Source: Lysobacterales bacterium
Lineage (GTDB): Bacteria; Pseudomonadota; Gammaproteobacteria; Xanthomonadales; SZUA-5
Assembly (NCBI GenBank): GCA_022841325.1
Contig: JALHRS010000002.1
Coordinates: 121,398 to 185,397, forward strand
DNA length: 64,000 nt
Direction: 5' to 3'
Position numbers and translations under genes: made by a program. Each line of letters starts with the position of its first letter. Position 1 is the first letter of the stretch. Under the pieces are notes generated by a model. That model was not told where the DNA came from. It saw only the letters and a program-made list of their open reading frames with translations, and ran no database searches. This document shows positions 33,253-42,394 of this stretch, in pieces.

Positions 33253-33978
33253 TTGCGTTTCTTGAGTCGATTGATCCCGTGGCATCTCCGGCAGAGATTG
33301 AAGCAGCAGATCGGCTTGGTGCCGCTTTCAATGGCCCAGGCCGGTCAGGATTTCTGGGTATATTCCGAGGTTTTTGATCAAGCTCGCGATCTGTTTTACG
33401 TCGATGTCGGTGCGCATGACGGCGTCGAGTTCAGCAACACCTATCTGCTAGATCAGCGTTACGGCTGGAACGGCATATGCGTGGAAGCGAACCCGGAGAC
33501 CTTCCAGCAGCTGGTGGTAAATCGCCCACTTGCGCGCTGCGTAAATGCCTGCGTGCATGCCAAGGATGGCGAGGCCGTCTTCGTGAAGGACGGGATGCAC
33601 GGGGGCATAGCCGAGACCATGCCGGATGCGCAATCAACGGATAGGCAGAGGCTCTTGACGGTGTCATTTGAAAGAGTTCTGCGTGAAAACAATGCGCCGC
33701 CAGAAATAGATTATCTGTCCATGGATATAGAGGGCGCTGAAGAAAGCGTGCTTCTTGGGTTCAGTTTCGACAAGTACCTGTTTCGCTGCGCGACCATCGA
33801 GCGACCGAGCATGCTTCTGCGCGAGGAACTCCGGCGGCATGGATACATCGTCGTGAAGGAGTTGCCGGGGCTTGACTGCTTCTACGTGCATGAGAGTTTC
33901 CTTGCGCAGTACCAACAGAATTTCTATCAGTTTTACGGACGTCGGCATCTGGCTTTGTTGCGAGAAGTCGAACGGTAA
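33253..33978 (+). CDS. FkbM-family methyltransferase (3 of 5)
   Basis: A 241-residue FkbM methyltransferase. LFYVDVGAHDGVEFSNTYLL is motif I, GICVEANPETFQQLV the second acid, and DYLSMDIEGAEESVLLGF the FkbM block. TTG start at 33253 with one of the best ribosome sites in the window, AAGGAGG at 33240-33246. A 61-bp gap separates it from the upstream gene, which could allow independent translation control. Confidence 0.86.
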   Translation: MRFLSRLIPWHLRQRLKQQIGLVPLSMAQAGQDFWVYSEVFDQARDLFYVDVGAHDGVEFSNTYLLDQRYGWNGICVEANPETFQQLVVNRPLARCVNACVHAKDGEAVFVKDGMHGGIAETMPDAQSTDRQRLLTVSFERVLRENNAPPEIDYLSMDIEGAEESVLLGFSFDKYLFRCATIERPSMLLREELRRHGYIVVKELPGLDCFYVHESFLAQYQQNFYQFYGRRHLALLREVER

Positions 33979-35261
33979 TGAGTGACAAGCTCGCCTTGGT
34001 CGTTGACGCCTTTTGGCCCGACGTGTTGCCTGCGGAATCGGTTGTCAATACCCGCGTCGCGCAGGCATTGGTCGCCCGCGGACATCAGCTGAGCGTGTAC
34101 CGCACGGCAAGAGAATCCAACCTCGGCGACGCGCCGGCCAAGATGACAGTGCATTCCCTCCCGAACTGGGGATTCCTTTCGGTCTTGAGCCTGTGCAGGC
34201 GCCTAACCCGAGGTCGCTACGACAGGGTGATCCTGATGTATGACGGTGGCGGATACGCACTGTCCGCCTGGATAGCGTGGCTTCCTCAAGTCTTGCGCCT
34301 GTCGGGATTTCATGGCGCGGTTTGCGTTCATTTCACGAATGTCACCCCACCGCCCCTGACGGGTTTCGTGCAGCGGCTGATCGGTCTGGCCCGAAAGGTC
34401 TGGCCGCGCTGGGGGACGCGCACGGGTGGTTTGGCTGCGGCTGACAGTCTGGTTTTCTATTGTGATGAGCACGTATCCCACGTGCTCGCCGGCCTGGCCG
34501 TTCCTCCCGACTCAGTGGCGGTCTCGCCGGTGCCCGCCACTATTGAGCCAGCAGAAGTGGGCAAGTCCGAGCTTGCGGAGTTTCGCCAGCAATTCCGCCT
34601 CTCTGATGCTGCGAAATGCGTGCTGTTCTTCGGTTTGCTCTACCCTCAGAAGGGTGTCGAGGTACTGTTGCGGGCCTCGCGCCAGGTTCTCGACAGGGGA
34701 GTCGATCACGTGCTGCTCGTGGTCGGAGGCTCGGGTGCAGTCGCTGGGGATGCGGCTTGGCGCAAGACCTGCAATGACTATGTTGACGAGATGCACGGGT
34801 TGGCAAAAGTCTTGGCACTTGATTCGCACTGCCGTTGGGCCGGCTCCGTCGATGACCGGACGCTGGCTTGCTGCATGCACGTTGCCGATCTCGCTTGCTT
34901 TCCATTTCTGAACGGGGTTCGCGCCAACAACTCCTCTTTTTCGAGTGTCGCAGTGCATGGTATTCCCGCGATTGCGACTCAGGCGATACCGCCCGATCGG
35001 GTGTTGTCCTCGCCGGAGGTCGGCGTCGATCTCGTGCCGGCGAATGACGTCGAGAGTCTCGCCGCAGCCATGATCAGCGTCTTGACTGACTCTGAGCGGC
35101 GCACTTCGATGCAGAAGCAGATTCGGGCGTTCCATCAGCGCTGCTTTTCAATGGAGCGCTTCATTGACGTCCTGTTGGGCTTGGCGACGGCACCGCGAAA
35201 CAAGCCTGGTGCACTGGGTGATGCCTGCGGTCTCCAGAATGGGAGTGACTCGCGTGTCTAG
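33978..35261 (+). CDS. Family 4-like (GT-B) glycosyltransferase
   Basis: A 427-residue GT-B protein. Acceptor domain: LALVVDAFWPDVLPAESVV with VAQALVARGHQLSVY. Donor domain: CVLFFGLLYPQKGVEVLLRA, HVLLVVGGSGA, and SVAVHGIPAIATQAI, though the classic E-x7-E is not clear (LACFPFLNGVRANNSSFSS instead). The ATG shares its A with the previous stop codon. The C-terminal 25 residues are hydrophilic. Confidence 0.8.
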   Translation: MSDKLALVVDAFWPDVLPAESVVNTRVAQALVARGHQLSVYRTARESNLGDAPAKMTVHSLPNWGFLSVLSLCRRLTRGRYDRVILMYDGGGYALSAWIAWLPQVLRLSGFHGAVCVHFTNVTPPPLTGFVQRLIGLARKVWPRWGTRTGGLAAADSLVFYCDEHVSHVLAGLAVPPDSVAVSPVPATIEPAEVGKSELAEFRQQFRLSDAAKCVLFFGLLYPQKGVEVLLRASRQVLDRGVDHVLLVVGGSGAVAGDAAWRKTCNDYVDEMHGLAKVLALDSHCRWAGSVDDRTLACCMHVADLACFPFLNGVRANNSSFSSVAVHGIPAIATQAIPPDRVLSSPEVGVDLVPANDVESLAAAMISVLTDSERRTSMQKQIRAFHQRCFSMERFIDVLLGLATAPRNKPGALGDACGLQNGSDSRV

Positions 35262-35291
35262 CTGGAGGTTGTTCGACCAGAATCGTATTGG

Positions 35292-36041
35292 GTGGTCCGG
35301 GACATGTTGAGGGTGCTCAAGAGGGGGCTGCGGCGCACTCTGCAGCGGCTGGGATACGATGTGATTGCGCTGGGCCAGCCATCGCCACGATCGTCTGCTC
35401 TGGTTCGCCAACTTGCCTTGCACCAAGTGGGTTGCGTCCTTGACGTCGGTGCCAATACAGGGCAATTCGGGCTTGATTTGCGTAGGGCTGGATTTCGCGG
35501 GCGAATCATCTCGTTTGAGCCCATGAAACAGCCGTTCTCGGAGTTGCAGCGCAGAGCATTGCAAGACCCAAACTGGGATTGTCGAAACACTGCGCTGGGT
35601 TCAGTGGCCTCGAACTTGGATATTCATGTCTCGCGGAACTCCGTCAGTAGCTCCATCCTTCCACTCGAAGCAAGAACCCTGCACGCCGAGCCTTCTGTCG
35701 AGGTGATAGGCAAGGAAGCCATTTCCGTAGAGGCGCTCGACGATGTCTTCCGGGAGCTGGTGTCCACCAATACGCCATGCTTTCTCAAACTGGACGTGCA
35801 GGGATACGAACGCGAGGTGCTGAAGGGCGCTTCCCAAGTGCTCCCGCAGTTGGCGGGGCTGGTGCTCGAATCGTCTCTGGTTCCCCTCTACCAGGGCGAA
35901 TGGCTATTGCCAGACGCTCTCATCGAGATGGACAAGATCGGGTACAGGCTGGCGGGGCTTGAGCCAGAGTTCACCGACCCGAACAGCGGCGAACTGCTGC
36001 AGGTGAACGCATTGTTCTGGAACAGGTCGCTGTGGCCATGA
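35292..36041 (+). CDS. FkbM-family methyltransferase (4 of 5)
   Basis: A 249-residue FkbM methyltransferase (245 if the ATG at 35304 is used; GTG at 35292 is the longer choice). VGCVLDVGANTGQFGLDLRR is motif I, IISFEPMKQPFSEL follows, and CFLKLDVQGYEREVLKGA is the FkbM block. Of the five copies this and the one at 57424 share the LDVQGYE signature, so they may modify similar positions. Confidence 0.87.
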   Translation: MVRDMLRVLKRGLRRTLQRLGYDVIALGQPSPRSSALVRQLALHQVGCVLDVGANTGQFGLDLRRAGFRGRIISFEPMKQPFSELQRRALQDPNWDCRNTALGSVASNLDIHVSRNSVSSSILPLEARTLHAEPSVEVIGKEAISVEALDDVFRELVSTNTPCFLKLDVQGYEREVLKGASQVLPQLAGLVLESSLVPLYQGEWLLPDALIEMDKIGYRLAGLEPEFTDPNSGELLQVNALFWNRSLWP

Positions 36042-36904
36042 TGCGGACGTCCATGATCTCCATCGTCGTGCCGTCCTACAACCAGGGCCGCTTCCTCGAC
36101 GCCACGCTGAGATCGCTGTTCGATCAAGACGACCCCAATCTGGAAGTCCTGCTGGTCGATGGAGGCAGCACGGACGAGTCGATAGAGGTCATCCAACGCT
36201 GGGCGCCGCGTTTGGCCTGGTGGGTGAGCGAGAAAGACCGCGGTCAGAGTCATGCCATCAATAAGGGCTTCGAGCGCGCTACGGGCGACTGGCTGGGATG
36301 GCTGAACTCGGACGATTTGCTGCTGCCGGGCGCGCTGGCAGCGCTGCGTGCGCACATGGCCGAGCAGCCAGATGTGCAGTGGTGGACGGGCAGTGGTCAG
36401 TTCATTGATGAGAGCGGCAGATTCCTCTCGCGTTACGGGCCGCCGCCGTTGTTGACGGATCCTGCGCAGCTGAGTGACTGGCGCGAGCACTGGATTGCGC
36501 AACCCAGTACCTTTTTCAGCCGCGAACTGTATGCCCGGGCTGGGAACGGCGTGCGCGAGGACTTGCACTACGCCATGGATCTGGATCTGTGGCTGCGTCT
36601 GCTCAAGTTGGCGCCGGCGGGTTCCATCGCCCACGAGATGTCGGCCTATCGCTACCACGAGGCGGGCAAGACCTCGGCGATGGCCGTGCAGGGCGAGGCC
36701 GAGATAGTCATGGTGCTGTCCGAACATCTAGGACTGACACTGGCGCTCGACCGGGTTCGCCTGATTGCACGTGATCGCGATGCGTTTCTCCGTCGCGCCG
36801 AGCGCTATGAGCGTTTGTTGAGTCCGGTGAGCAAGCCCTATTCGCGGATCAAGCAGTTGTTGCGACGGATACGGGCCCATGGTCATGGCGCCGCCGGTGG
36901 CTGA
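36038..36904 (+). CDS. Family 2 (GT-A) glycosyltransferase
   Basis: A 288-residue GT2 enzyme. SIVVPSYNQGRFLDATLRSL, VLLVDGGSTDESIEVI, DWLGWLNSDDLLLPGALAAL (DD metal site), and HYAMDLDLWLRLLKLAP. It closely resembles the enzyme at 41495 (SYNQG, VDGGSTD, WxNSDDLL, PSTFFS/PPTFMS, HYxMDxDLxxR), so the two may be paralogues. ATG overlaps the preceding stop. Confidence 0.87.
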   Translation: MMRTSMISIVVPSYNQGRFLDATLRSLFDQDDPNLEVLLVDGGSTDESIEVIQRWAPRLAWWVSEKDRGQSHAINKGFERATGDWLGWLNSDDLLLPGALAALRAHMAEQPDVQWWTGSGQFIDESGRFLSRYGPPPLLTDPAQLSDWREHWIAQPSTFFSRELYARAGNGVREDLHYAMDLDLWLRLLKLAPAGSIAHEMSAYRYHEAGKTSAMAVQGEAEIVMVLSEHLGLTLALDRVRLIARDRDAFLRRAERYERLLSPVSKPYSRIKQLLRRIRAHGHGAAGG

Positions 36905-37880
36905 TTCACCCTGGATAGTCCCGGCTCGGAGGGTCCTCTCTGCCTGGGAGATGTGGAAGCTCGGACGTGCCCGGCGACTGGCGCGATTTGCGGGGCAGCA
37001 GGTGCTGTCCGAGGTAGATGCGAATGACGCGATTGCGGCTGCCCTGCGGCGCGGCGCGCCATTCCTCGCGGGGCGCATGGGTTTTCATGAACTGGATGCC
37101 GTGGTGACCCAGAACGGCGTGCTGGCTCGGCAGTCGTCGTCCCGATGGTTGCGCTGGCGCAGCCAGCTGCGGGCTGAACCCGGCACCTGGAATGAGGGCT
37201 TGTTGCAGTCACTGGATCAGATCGCCGGTTTCTTTCCTGCCGAACCGGAAATGGCCGCTCGCCTGGCGACGGAACTCACCCAGGCGTTCTCCGAAATTGA
37301 CCTGGCCGCCATCTGGTTTCGCCGCTACGAAGACGAACTGATGCGCCGCCATGCACCGGGGGCGCGTCCCATCCTGCCCCGCGGCCTTGAACCCTATTAC
37401 CACGCCAAGCCCTGGAGCATGGCGCTGGCAGGCATGCGCGTGCTCATCGTGCATCCCTATGAACAGTCCATTCGCGCCCAGTTTCCACGCCATCATGAAA
37501 TTTTCGGGTCGCGTCGAGTGTGGCCGGAGTGCGAACTGCTGACCGTCAAGACCGTACAGACATTGGCCGGTGAGCGCGCCGGATTCGACAACTGGTTCGA
37601 CGCCCTGGCGCACATGCGGCGCATGATCGAGGCCGTGGAATTCGATGTCGCGATCGTCGGTGCGGGCGCCTACGGACTGCCGCTGGCCGCTCACGCCAAG
37701 CGCATGGGCAAGATGGCCATCCACATGGGCGGTGCCACGCAGTTGCTGTTTGGAATCCGCGGCAAGCGCTGGGACGATCGGCCTGAAGTAACCCGCTTGT
37801 ACAACGAGCACTGGGTGCGGCCCAGTGCTGAGGAAACGCCGCCTGCGCATCGCAGCGTCGAGAATGGGGCGTATTGGTGA
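36879..37880 (+). CDS. GT-D fold domain protein, putative glycosyltransferase
   Basis: A 333-residue protein with a C-terminal segment typical of GT-D-fold proteins in glycan loci: FDVAIVGAGAYGLPLAAHAK, then KMAIHMGGATQLLFGIRGKRW and YNEHWVRPSAEETPPAHRSVENG AYW at the end. GT-D enzymes are a distinct glycosyltransferase fold. The N-terminal half (FLAGRMGFHELDAVV) is conserved in the same group. The start overlaps the previous gene by 26 bp; ATG at 36885 is an alternative. Substrate unknown. Confidence 0.65.
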   Translation: MVMAPPVADSPWIVPARRVLSAWEMWKLGRARRLARFAGQQVLSEVDANDAIAAALRRGAPFLAGRMGFHELDAVVTQNGVLARQSSSRWLRWRSQLRAEPGTWNEGLLQSLDQIAGFFPAEPEMAARLATELTQAFSEIDLAAIWFRRYEDELMRRHAPGARPILPRGLEPYYHAKPWSMALAGMRVLIVHPYEQSIRAQFPRHHEIFGSRRVWPECELLTVKTVQTLAGERAGFDNWFDALAHMRRMIEAVEFDVAIVGAGAYGLPLAAHAKRMGKMAIHMGGATQLLFGIRGKRWDDRPEVTRLYNEHWVRPSAEETPPAHRSVENGAYW

Positions 37881-37987
37881 AACGAGCAGTAATTGCCGCC
37901 GAATGAACGCGGTGTTCCGAGCAATGCTGACAAGAGCACTACGCCGGAAGACCGGTGGGAACCAGTTTCGTTTAAATCCGGCGGGGC

Positions 37988-39574
37988 ATGCAAGACCTTC
38001 TCGGCAATAGTAATTCAAAAGAAAGTCCAGATTGTGGTACTGGCTGGCAACCCGTGCTCCAATTCGTGATCCTGTTGGGGCTCTGGGCATCCGCCACTAT
38101 CGATTCTATTCGGAGGCCTCTTGGCATTGACGAGGTGATTTCCACCACGCTGATTGCCAAGCTAAGCCCGTTTGATCTATTGCGCGCCTGTTTCGTCGGA
38201 GCCGAAAGTTCTCCGCCCGGATTCTATCTTGTCGCGTATCCCTGGGTAAAGATATTCGGAACAGGGGAATTCTGGCTGCGCCAGATGCCAATATTGTGCC
38301 TAATGCTCACAGTCTGGAGGTTGCTAAAACTGCTCAAGGCAAATCATCGGTGGTCGGCGGTCATAATCGCCGTAGGCCTGGTAATTATCTCGTCCGATTT
38401 CTTGGCTTACCACCGGATCGACTTTCGACCCTACACCCTCTACCTGCTACTCTCGGTCCTTTGTCTGGAAGCAACCCTGCGTACGCTCGAACCTGGAGTG
38501 CCAAGGCCAAACGCGTGGATTGTTGGACTACTTTTTTGTCTGCTCTCATACACGCATGTGTTCGGCGTTGTCGTCGGTGGCCTGCTACTGACAGGTGCAA
38601 CACTTTACTTGCTTGTCTCGGGCCGTCCGCAGGGCATTAGAGCTCTGTTCCCGGCAGTGTTGGGGATGGCAACCATTGTGCTGTGGTTGCCAGCGATCCT
38701 CGCACAGTCTCACCAGACTCAAATCAGCGGCACGTTCATTGCCACACCAACACTTGGTTATGCCATGGGTACCATTGGATTTGAAAGCCCGATACTCGCA
38801 CTGAGCATCTTGGTGATTGGGGCCGGTTGCCTTTCGAGTCCGCGCGGTTTCCCGAGCAACGAATCCCAAATGGGCTTGGACGTTGGTTCGCGCGCAGTGA
38901 CGTTTCTGGCAATATCGATGCTGGCGATCGGGCCAGTTTTGTACTTGTTTTCCATTATAATCACTCCGGTGTTGCTGGCGAGATATGCAATAACTGCAAA
39001 GATCGGCGCAGTAATTATTGTCGCTGGATTACTGTCCTTGCTCTTGCGGCAATGCTCCAGAAAAATGGAGGTAGCGATCACGGCAATAGTGGTTTGCCTG
39101 TGCGTCGTACAGTCCTTTCGAGTGAGCGGCGCAAGAGTGGATTACCCTGAAATAGGTGAATTGATGCGGGCCGCTTTAAAAGAAGCCGACATCTCAAGCA
39201 CGGCCACAATGATAGTTATCGAGCCTCTCGGGGCGTGGATTCGCGGAACTAACGAAATCAAGTCACGATTAGTGAATGTTGTTTTCCCTTCAAACGACAA
39301 GCGCGAGCTGCCCAAGGGCGCCGAACTGATAAGTCTCTGGTATGCGAATGTGTATGATAATGCGCTCGGTGATGAATCTGTCGTAAACCTGAGTCAGTTG
39401 AAATGCTCTCCTAGCCCCTTCATCGTGATCGACTACAGTACCCACATAATGATCGACGTCAAGCAAGATTTCTCCGGTGCACGGGTGACGCCATTGCTCG
39501 CTATGGGGGATGGTGTCGCTTATCGTATTGATGCGTCTGGAGCCGAGAACTGTCTGGAAAAGAGCCTGCCATGA
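37988..39574 (+). CDS. GT-C type membrane glycosyltransferase-like protein (ArnT/PMT-like)
   Basis: A 528-residue protein with about 10-11 membrane helices and a periplasmic C-terminal domain. The first loop holds RPLGIDEVISTTL with the acidic pair typical of lipid-phosphosugar-dependent GT39/GT83 enzymes, and ESSPPGFYLVAYPWVKIFG and HRIDFRPYTLYLLLSVLCLE fit the same fold. It would use a polyprenyl-phosphate sugar outside the membrane. Codon use is clearly more AT-rich than in the surrounding genes (TTA, ATA, AAT codons), suggesting recent acquisition. The neighbour overlaps by 4 bp. Confidence 0.75.
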   Translation: MQDLLGNSNSKESPDCGTGWQPVLQFVILLGLWASATIDSIRRPLGIDEVISTTLIAKLSPFDLLRACFVGAESSPPGFYLVAYPWVKIFGTGEFWLRQMPILCLMLTVWRLLKLLKANHRWSAVIIAVGLVIISSDFLAYHRIDFRPYTLYLLLSVLCLEATLRTLEPGVPRPNAWIVGLLFCLLSYTHVFGVVVGGLLLTGATLYLLVSGRPQGIRALFPAVLGMATIVLWLPAILAQSHQTQISGTFIATPTLGYAMGTIGFESPILALSILVIGAGCLSSPRGFPSNESQMGLDVGSRAVTFLAISMLAIGPVLYLFSIIITPVLLARYAITAKIGAVIIVAGLLSLLLRQCSRKMEVAITAIVVCLCVVQSFRVSGARVDYPEIGELMRAALKEADISSTATMIVIEPLGAWIRGTNEIKSRLVNVVFPSNDKRELPKGAELISLWYANVYDNALGDESVVNLSQLKCSPSPFIVIDYSTHIMIDVKQDFSGARVTPLLAMGDGVAYRIDASGAENCLEKSLP

Positions 39575-40575
39575 TCAAGACCGAAGACGGCTCGGATATC
39601 GAGTTTGTACTCAATGCTCACGGGCCGAGTTTTGAGATTTATTCCATGATTTGCATCAAGTCGATCATCTTCGCATGCAAGAATCCGCGTATCAAGGTGT
39701 TCCGACCAACCAATCTCCCGCAGATTTCGCGAGGGACCAAGGACTTCTACGAGCGAAACAGCGTGGAAGTGGTGGACTTCCACAATGATTTCCTTCCCGA
39801 TTTCTTAGCCAACCCAAAGGCCGTCCCCGCCCGGCATCTGACGCTGAACAAGTTGTATTGCCTGCAAGGGATGCGCCCCGCCGATCGTCGGTTATTTCTA
39901 GATGCCGACACGTTGGTGATGGTTGACCCGCGACCTAAATTGGCGTCGTTGAAATCGCTGGTCGCCTGCCCTCCGGTAGACACACCAGAAGCGTTTGGTG
40001 GGGATTGGCGAAAATTGTATGAGGCTATGAACATTGATTTTCCGTCCAAACGGCTGCTCGGTTGGGAACGCTACGCATACGGCAAAGAGAAGCTCGGCCC
40101 AATGATTGAGATGGTTCCGTATTTCTGCTCAGGCGTAGTTTACGCTGACGGTCGGTCTCAGTTGCCGGATGTGTGGAAGCAGATTTGCCGTCGATTGGAA
40201 GAGAATCTGGATCTTATTCCGAAGTCGTATTTCTTGGACCAGATTGCCCTGTCGGTCGCGCTACATGCAACGCGAGAGGACTGGACGGAGCTTAGTCGCA
40301 GCTACAACTGCCATTTCGAGACCTTGGGCGTTGTCGACGAGGTTCGTATTCTGCATTACCTCAATTTTGATGCTCTGTCTGCGGTCATCGCGCGCCGCCC
40401 GGAGATCAGGGTAAGGTGTCGAGAGATCTTTAATGCACTTGCGGTCGAAGATGGGGTCGATATGAGATTCAGAGTACTGACCGAATGGCCTCGAAAATGG
40501 CGACGCCTGATCGGTATAATTCAGGAGAGGTTCTTGCCTGATTTTTGGAAGCGTGCTGCGAAGCCGCGCCAATGA
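39571..40575 (+). CDS. GT8-like GT-A putative glycosyltransferase
   Basis: A 334-residue protein. LTLNKLYCLQGM followed by DRRLFLDADTLVMVDPRP is the DxD metal site of a GT8-like or nucleotide-diphosphosugar transferase fold; PYFCSGVVYADGRS and KSYFLDQIALSVAL are matching distal segments. The N terminus (EFVLNAHGPSFEIYSMICIKSI) is like GT8 start sites. Relatively AT-rich codon use. Precise family uncertain. Confidence 0.65.
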   Translation: MIKTEDGSDIEFVLNAHGPSFEIYSMICIKSIIFACKNPRIKVFRPTNLPQISRGTKDFYERNSVEVVDFHNDFLPDFLANPKAVPARHLTLNKLYCLQGMRPADRRLFLDADTLVMVDPRPKLASLKSLVACPPVDTPEAFGGDWRKLYEAMNIDFPSKRLLGWERYAYGKEKLGPMIEMVPYFCSGVVYADGRSQLPDVWKQICRRLEENLDLIPKSYFLDQIALSVALHATREDWTELSRSYNCHFETLGVVDEVRILHYLNFDALSAVIARRPEIRVRCREIFNALAVEDGVDMRFRVLTEWPRKWRRLIGIIQERFLPDFWKRAAKPRQ

Positions 40576-41498
40576 CGATATCGATTTCTGTCATCGTTTG
40601 TACGCATAACCCGAATCCTGAATTGTTCCGTAGGGTTATGAGCGCGCTGGTCGCACAGCGTCAGGTTGATTCGAAATGGGAACTAGTAGTAGTCGATAAC
40701 CGCTCGGACGTGGTGTTGAGTAACCGCCGCGAAGATCTCGCTATTCCAGTGTTTGCCTCGGTAGTGCGTGAGGAAGAGATTGGACTGACACCCGCACGGC
40801 TCCGCGGAATTCGGGAATCGAAAGGCTCGCTCTTGGTTTTTGTGGATGACGACAACGTGCTAGCGGATGATTATCTTAATGCCGCTCTGGAGATTTTTGG
40901 GATGCATGGTCACATCGGGGTGGCCGGGGGCATTATCTCTCCAATCTTCGAGCAGCAGCCATCGAAGATTGTCTTGGATTCGATCGGCCTACTCGGGGTT
41001 CGGAATTATGGCGATGCTCCGATGCGAGCGTTGGTTGGAAACGTTGTAGGACCGTGGGAGCCTATTGGCGCAGGGATGGTGCTGCGTCGCGCAGTGGCGG
41101 AGCGCTATCTGACGCTTGCGAGGGAACCACTTAGACGCTCGCTGGATCGACGTGGTCGCTCATTGGGGAGTTGCGGCGACACAGACCTGGCTAGGTGTGC
41201 GTGGGATTTGGGGCTTTATTCGGCATATGAGCCAGACTTGCGGCTAGAGCATCTGATCCCGGCTTTCCGAGTAAAGCCTTGGTACCTAATAAGATTGCAT
41301 TTTGCGATTGCTTATTCCGGGACAGTCCTGGACAGGTTAAGGGGCGGTTCCTTGCCTGTTATCCAGGGAATCAGGGGGAACTTGTGGTATTGGCTGGCTG
41401 CGTTTAGGCGGTGTATTTCCCTGAATCCATACCGGGCCGCGGTTCGGTTGGCGGATGCGCTTGGTCGTTACAAGGCGCGACGGTTGACCCTGGGATGA
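40572..41498 (+). CDS. Family 2 (GT-A) glycosyltransferase
   Basis: A 308-residue GT2 enzyme. ISISVIVCTHNPNPELFRRV, ELVVVDNRSD, GSLLVFVDDDNVLADDYLNA (DDD metal site), and SCGDTDLARCAWDLGLYSAYEP. ATG at 40572 overlaps the preceding stop (ATGA); an earlier in-frame start would add unrelated residues. More AT-rich than the next gene. Confidence 0.85.
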   Translation: MTISISVIVCTHNPNPELFRRVMSALVAQRQVDSKWELVVVDNRSDVVLSNRREDLAIPVFASVVREEEIGLTPARLRGIRESKGSLLVFVDDDNVLADDYLNAALEIFGMHGHIGVAGGIISPIFEQQPSKIVLDSIGLLGVRNYGDAPMRALVGNVVGPWEPIGAGMVLRRAVAERYLTLAREPLRRSLDRRGRSLGSCGDTDLARCAWDLGLYSAYEPDLRLEHLIPAFRVKPWYLIRLHFAIAYSGTVLDRLRGGSLPVIQGIRGNLWYWLAAFRRCISLNPYRAAVRLADALGRYKARRLTLG

Positions 41499-42394
41499 TT
41501 TCGCGACTTCCTAGAATTACGCTCGTGACACCTTCCTACAACCAGGGCCAGTTTCTGGAACAGACCATCGACTCGGTGCTGAGTCAGGGCTATCCCAATC
41601 TCGACTACATCGTGATCGACGGCGGCAGCACGGATGATTCTGTTGGTGTGATCCGCAAGCACGAGCGCCATCTGAGCTACTGGGTCAGTGAGCCGGACAG
41701 CGGTCAATCAGATGCCTTGATCAAGGGCTTCCGCCGCGGCACCGGTGAGTTGATCAACTGGATCAATTCTGATGATCTGCTGCAGCCGGGTGCTCTGCAC
41801 GCGGTCGCGGAGAGCTGGTTGCAGACACCGAGCACCTTTGTGGTCGGCCAGGATCATCAGTTCAGCAGCGGGCCGGATCAGCCGGTTGGTCATTTCTTGC
41901 CGGCCGGCTATGCGTATCCAGACTGTCTGAAGTTCTGGAGCGGGCGTTTTCGTTACCACCAGCCGCCGACTTTCATGAGTCGCGCTGCCTACGATGCCGT
42001 GGGTGGCTTGCGGCCCGATCTGCACTACGTCATGGACTACGATCTGTATTGCCGCATGCTGGCCTTGCCAGGCGCCAGCGTGCGCTATCTGGATCGCGTG
42101 TTGAGCGCTTTTCGCCTGCATCCGGAGGCCAAGACTTCGCGCGCGAAAGCGGGATTCCTGGCCGAGCTCCGGCAGGTCTCTCAAGCGCTGTGGCCGGCGG
42201 ATTGGGATCATGAAGTCGAGTTGCAGGCCATGAATCGCTACAGTGCCGAGTGCGCCTTGTTTCAGGCGGCAGAGTCTTTCCGATCACGCGATCTGCGCTC
42301 CTGCAGTCGGGCGCTGGGTACCGCTGCACGACTGGCGCCGTGGCATGCCGCGCGCTTCGCCTTGAGCCGCTGGCGAGGTCAGGTTCATGGATGA
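41495..42394 (+). CDS. Family 2 (GT-A) glycosyltransferase
   Basis: A 299-residue GT2 enzyme. ITLVTPSYNQGQFLEQTIDS, YIVIDGGSTDDSVGVI, INWINSDDLLQPGALHAV, PPTFMSRAAYDAVGGLRPDL and HYVMDYDLYCRML. ATG at 41495 overlaps the preceding stop (ATGA). Codon bias returns to GC-rich here, marking one edge of the AT-rich stretch. Likely paralogue of the gene at 36038. Confidence 0.87.
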   Translation: MISRLPRITLVTPSYNQGQFLEQTIDSVLSQGYPNLDYIVIDGGSTDDSVGVIRKHERHLSYWVSEPDSGQSDALIKGFRRGTGELINWINSDDLLQPGALHAVAESWLQTPSTFVVGQDHQFSSGPDQPVGHFLPAGYAYPDCLKFWSGRFRYHQPPTFMSRAAYDAVGGLRPDLHYVMDYDLYCRMLALPGASVRYLDRVLSAFRLHPEAKTSRAKAGFLAELRQVSQALWPADWDHEVELQAMNRYSAECALFQAAESFRSRDLRSCSRALGTAARLAPWHAARFALSRWRGQVHG

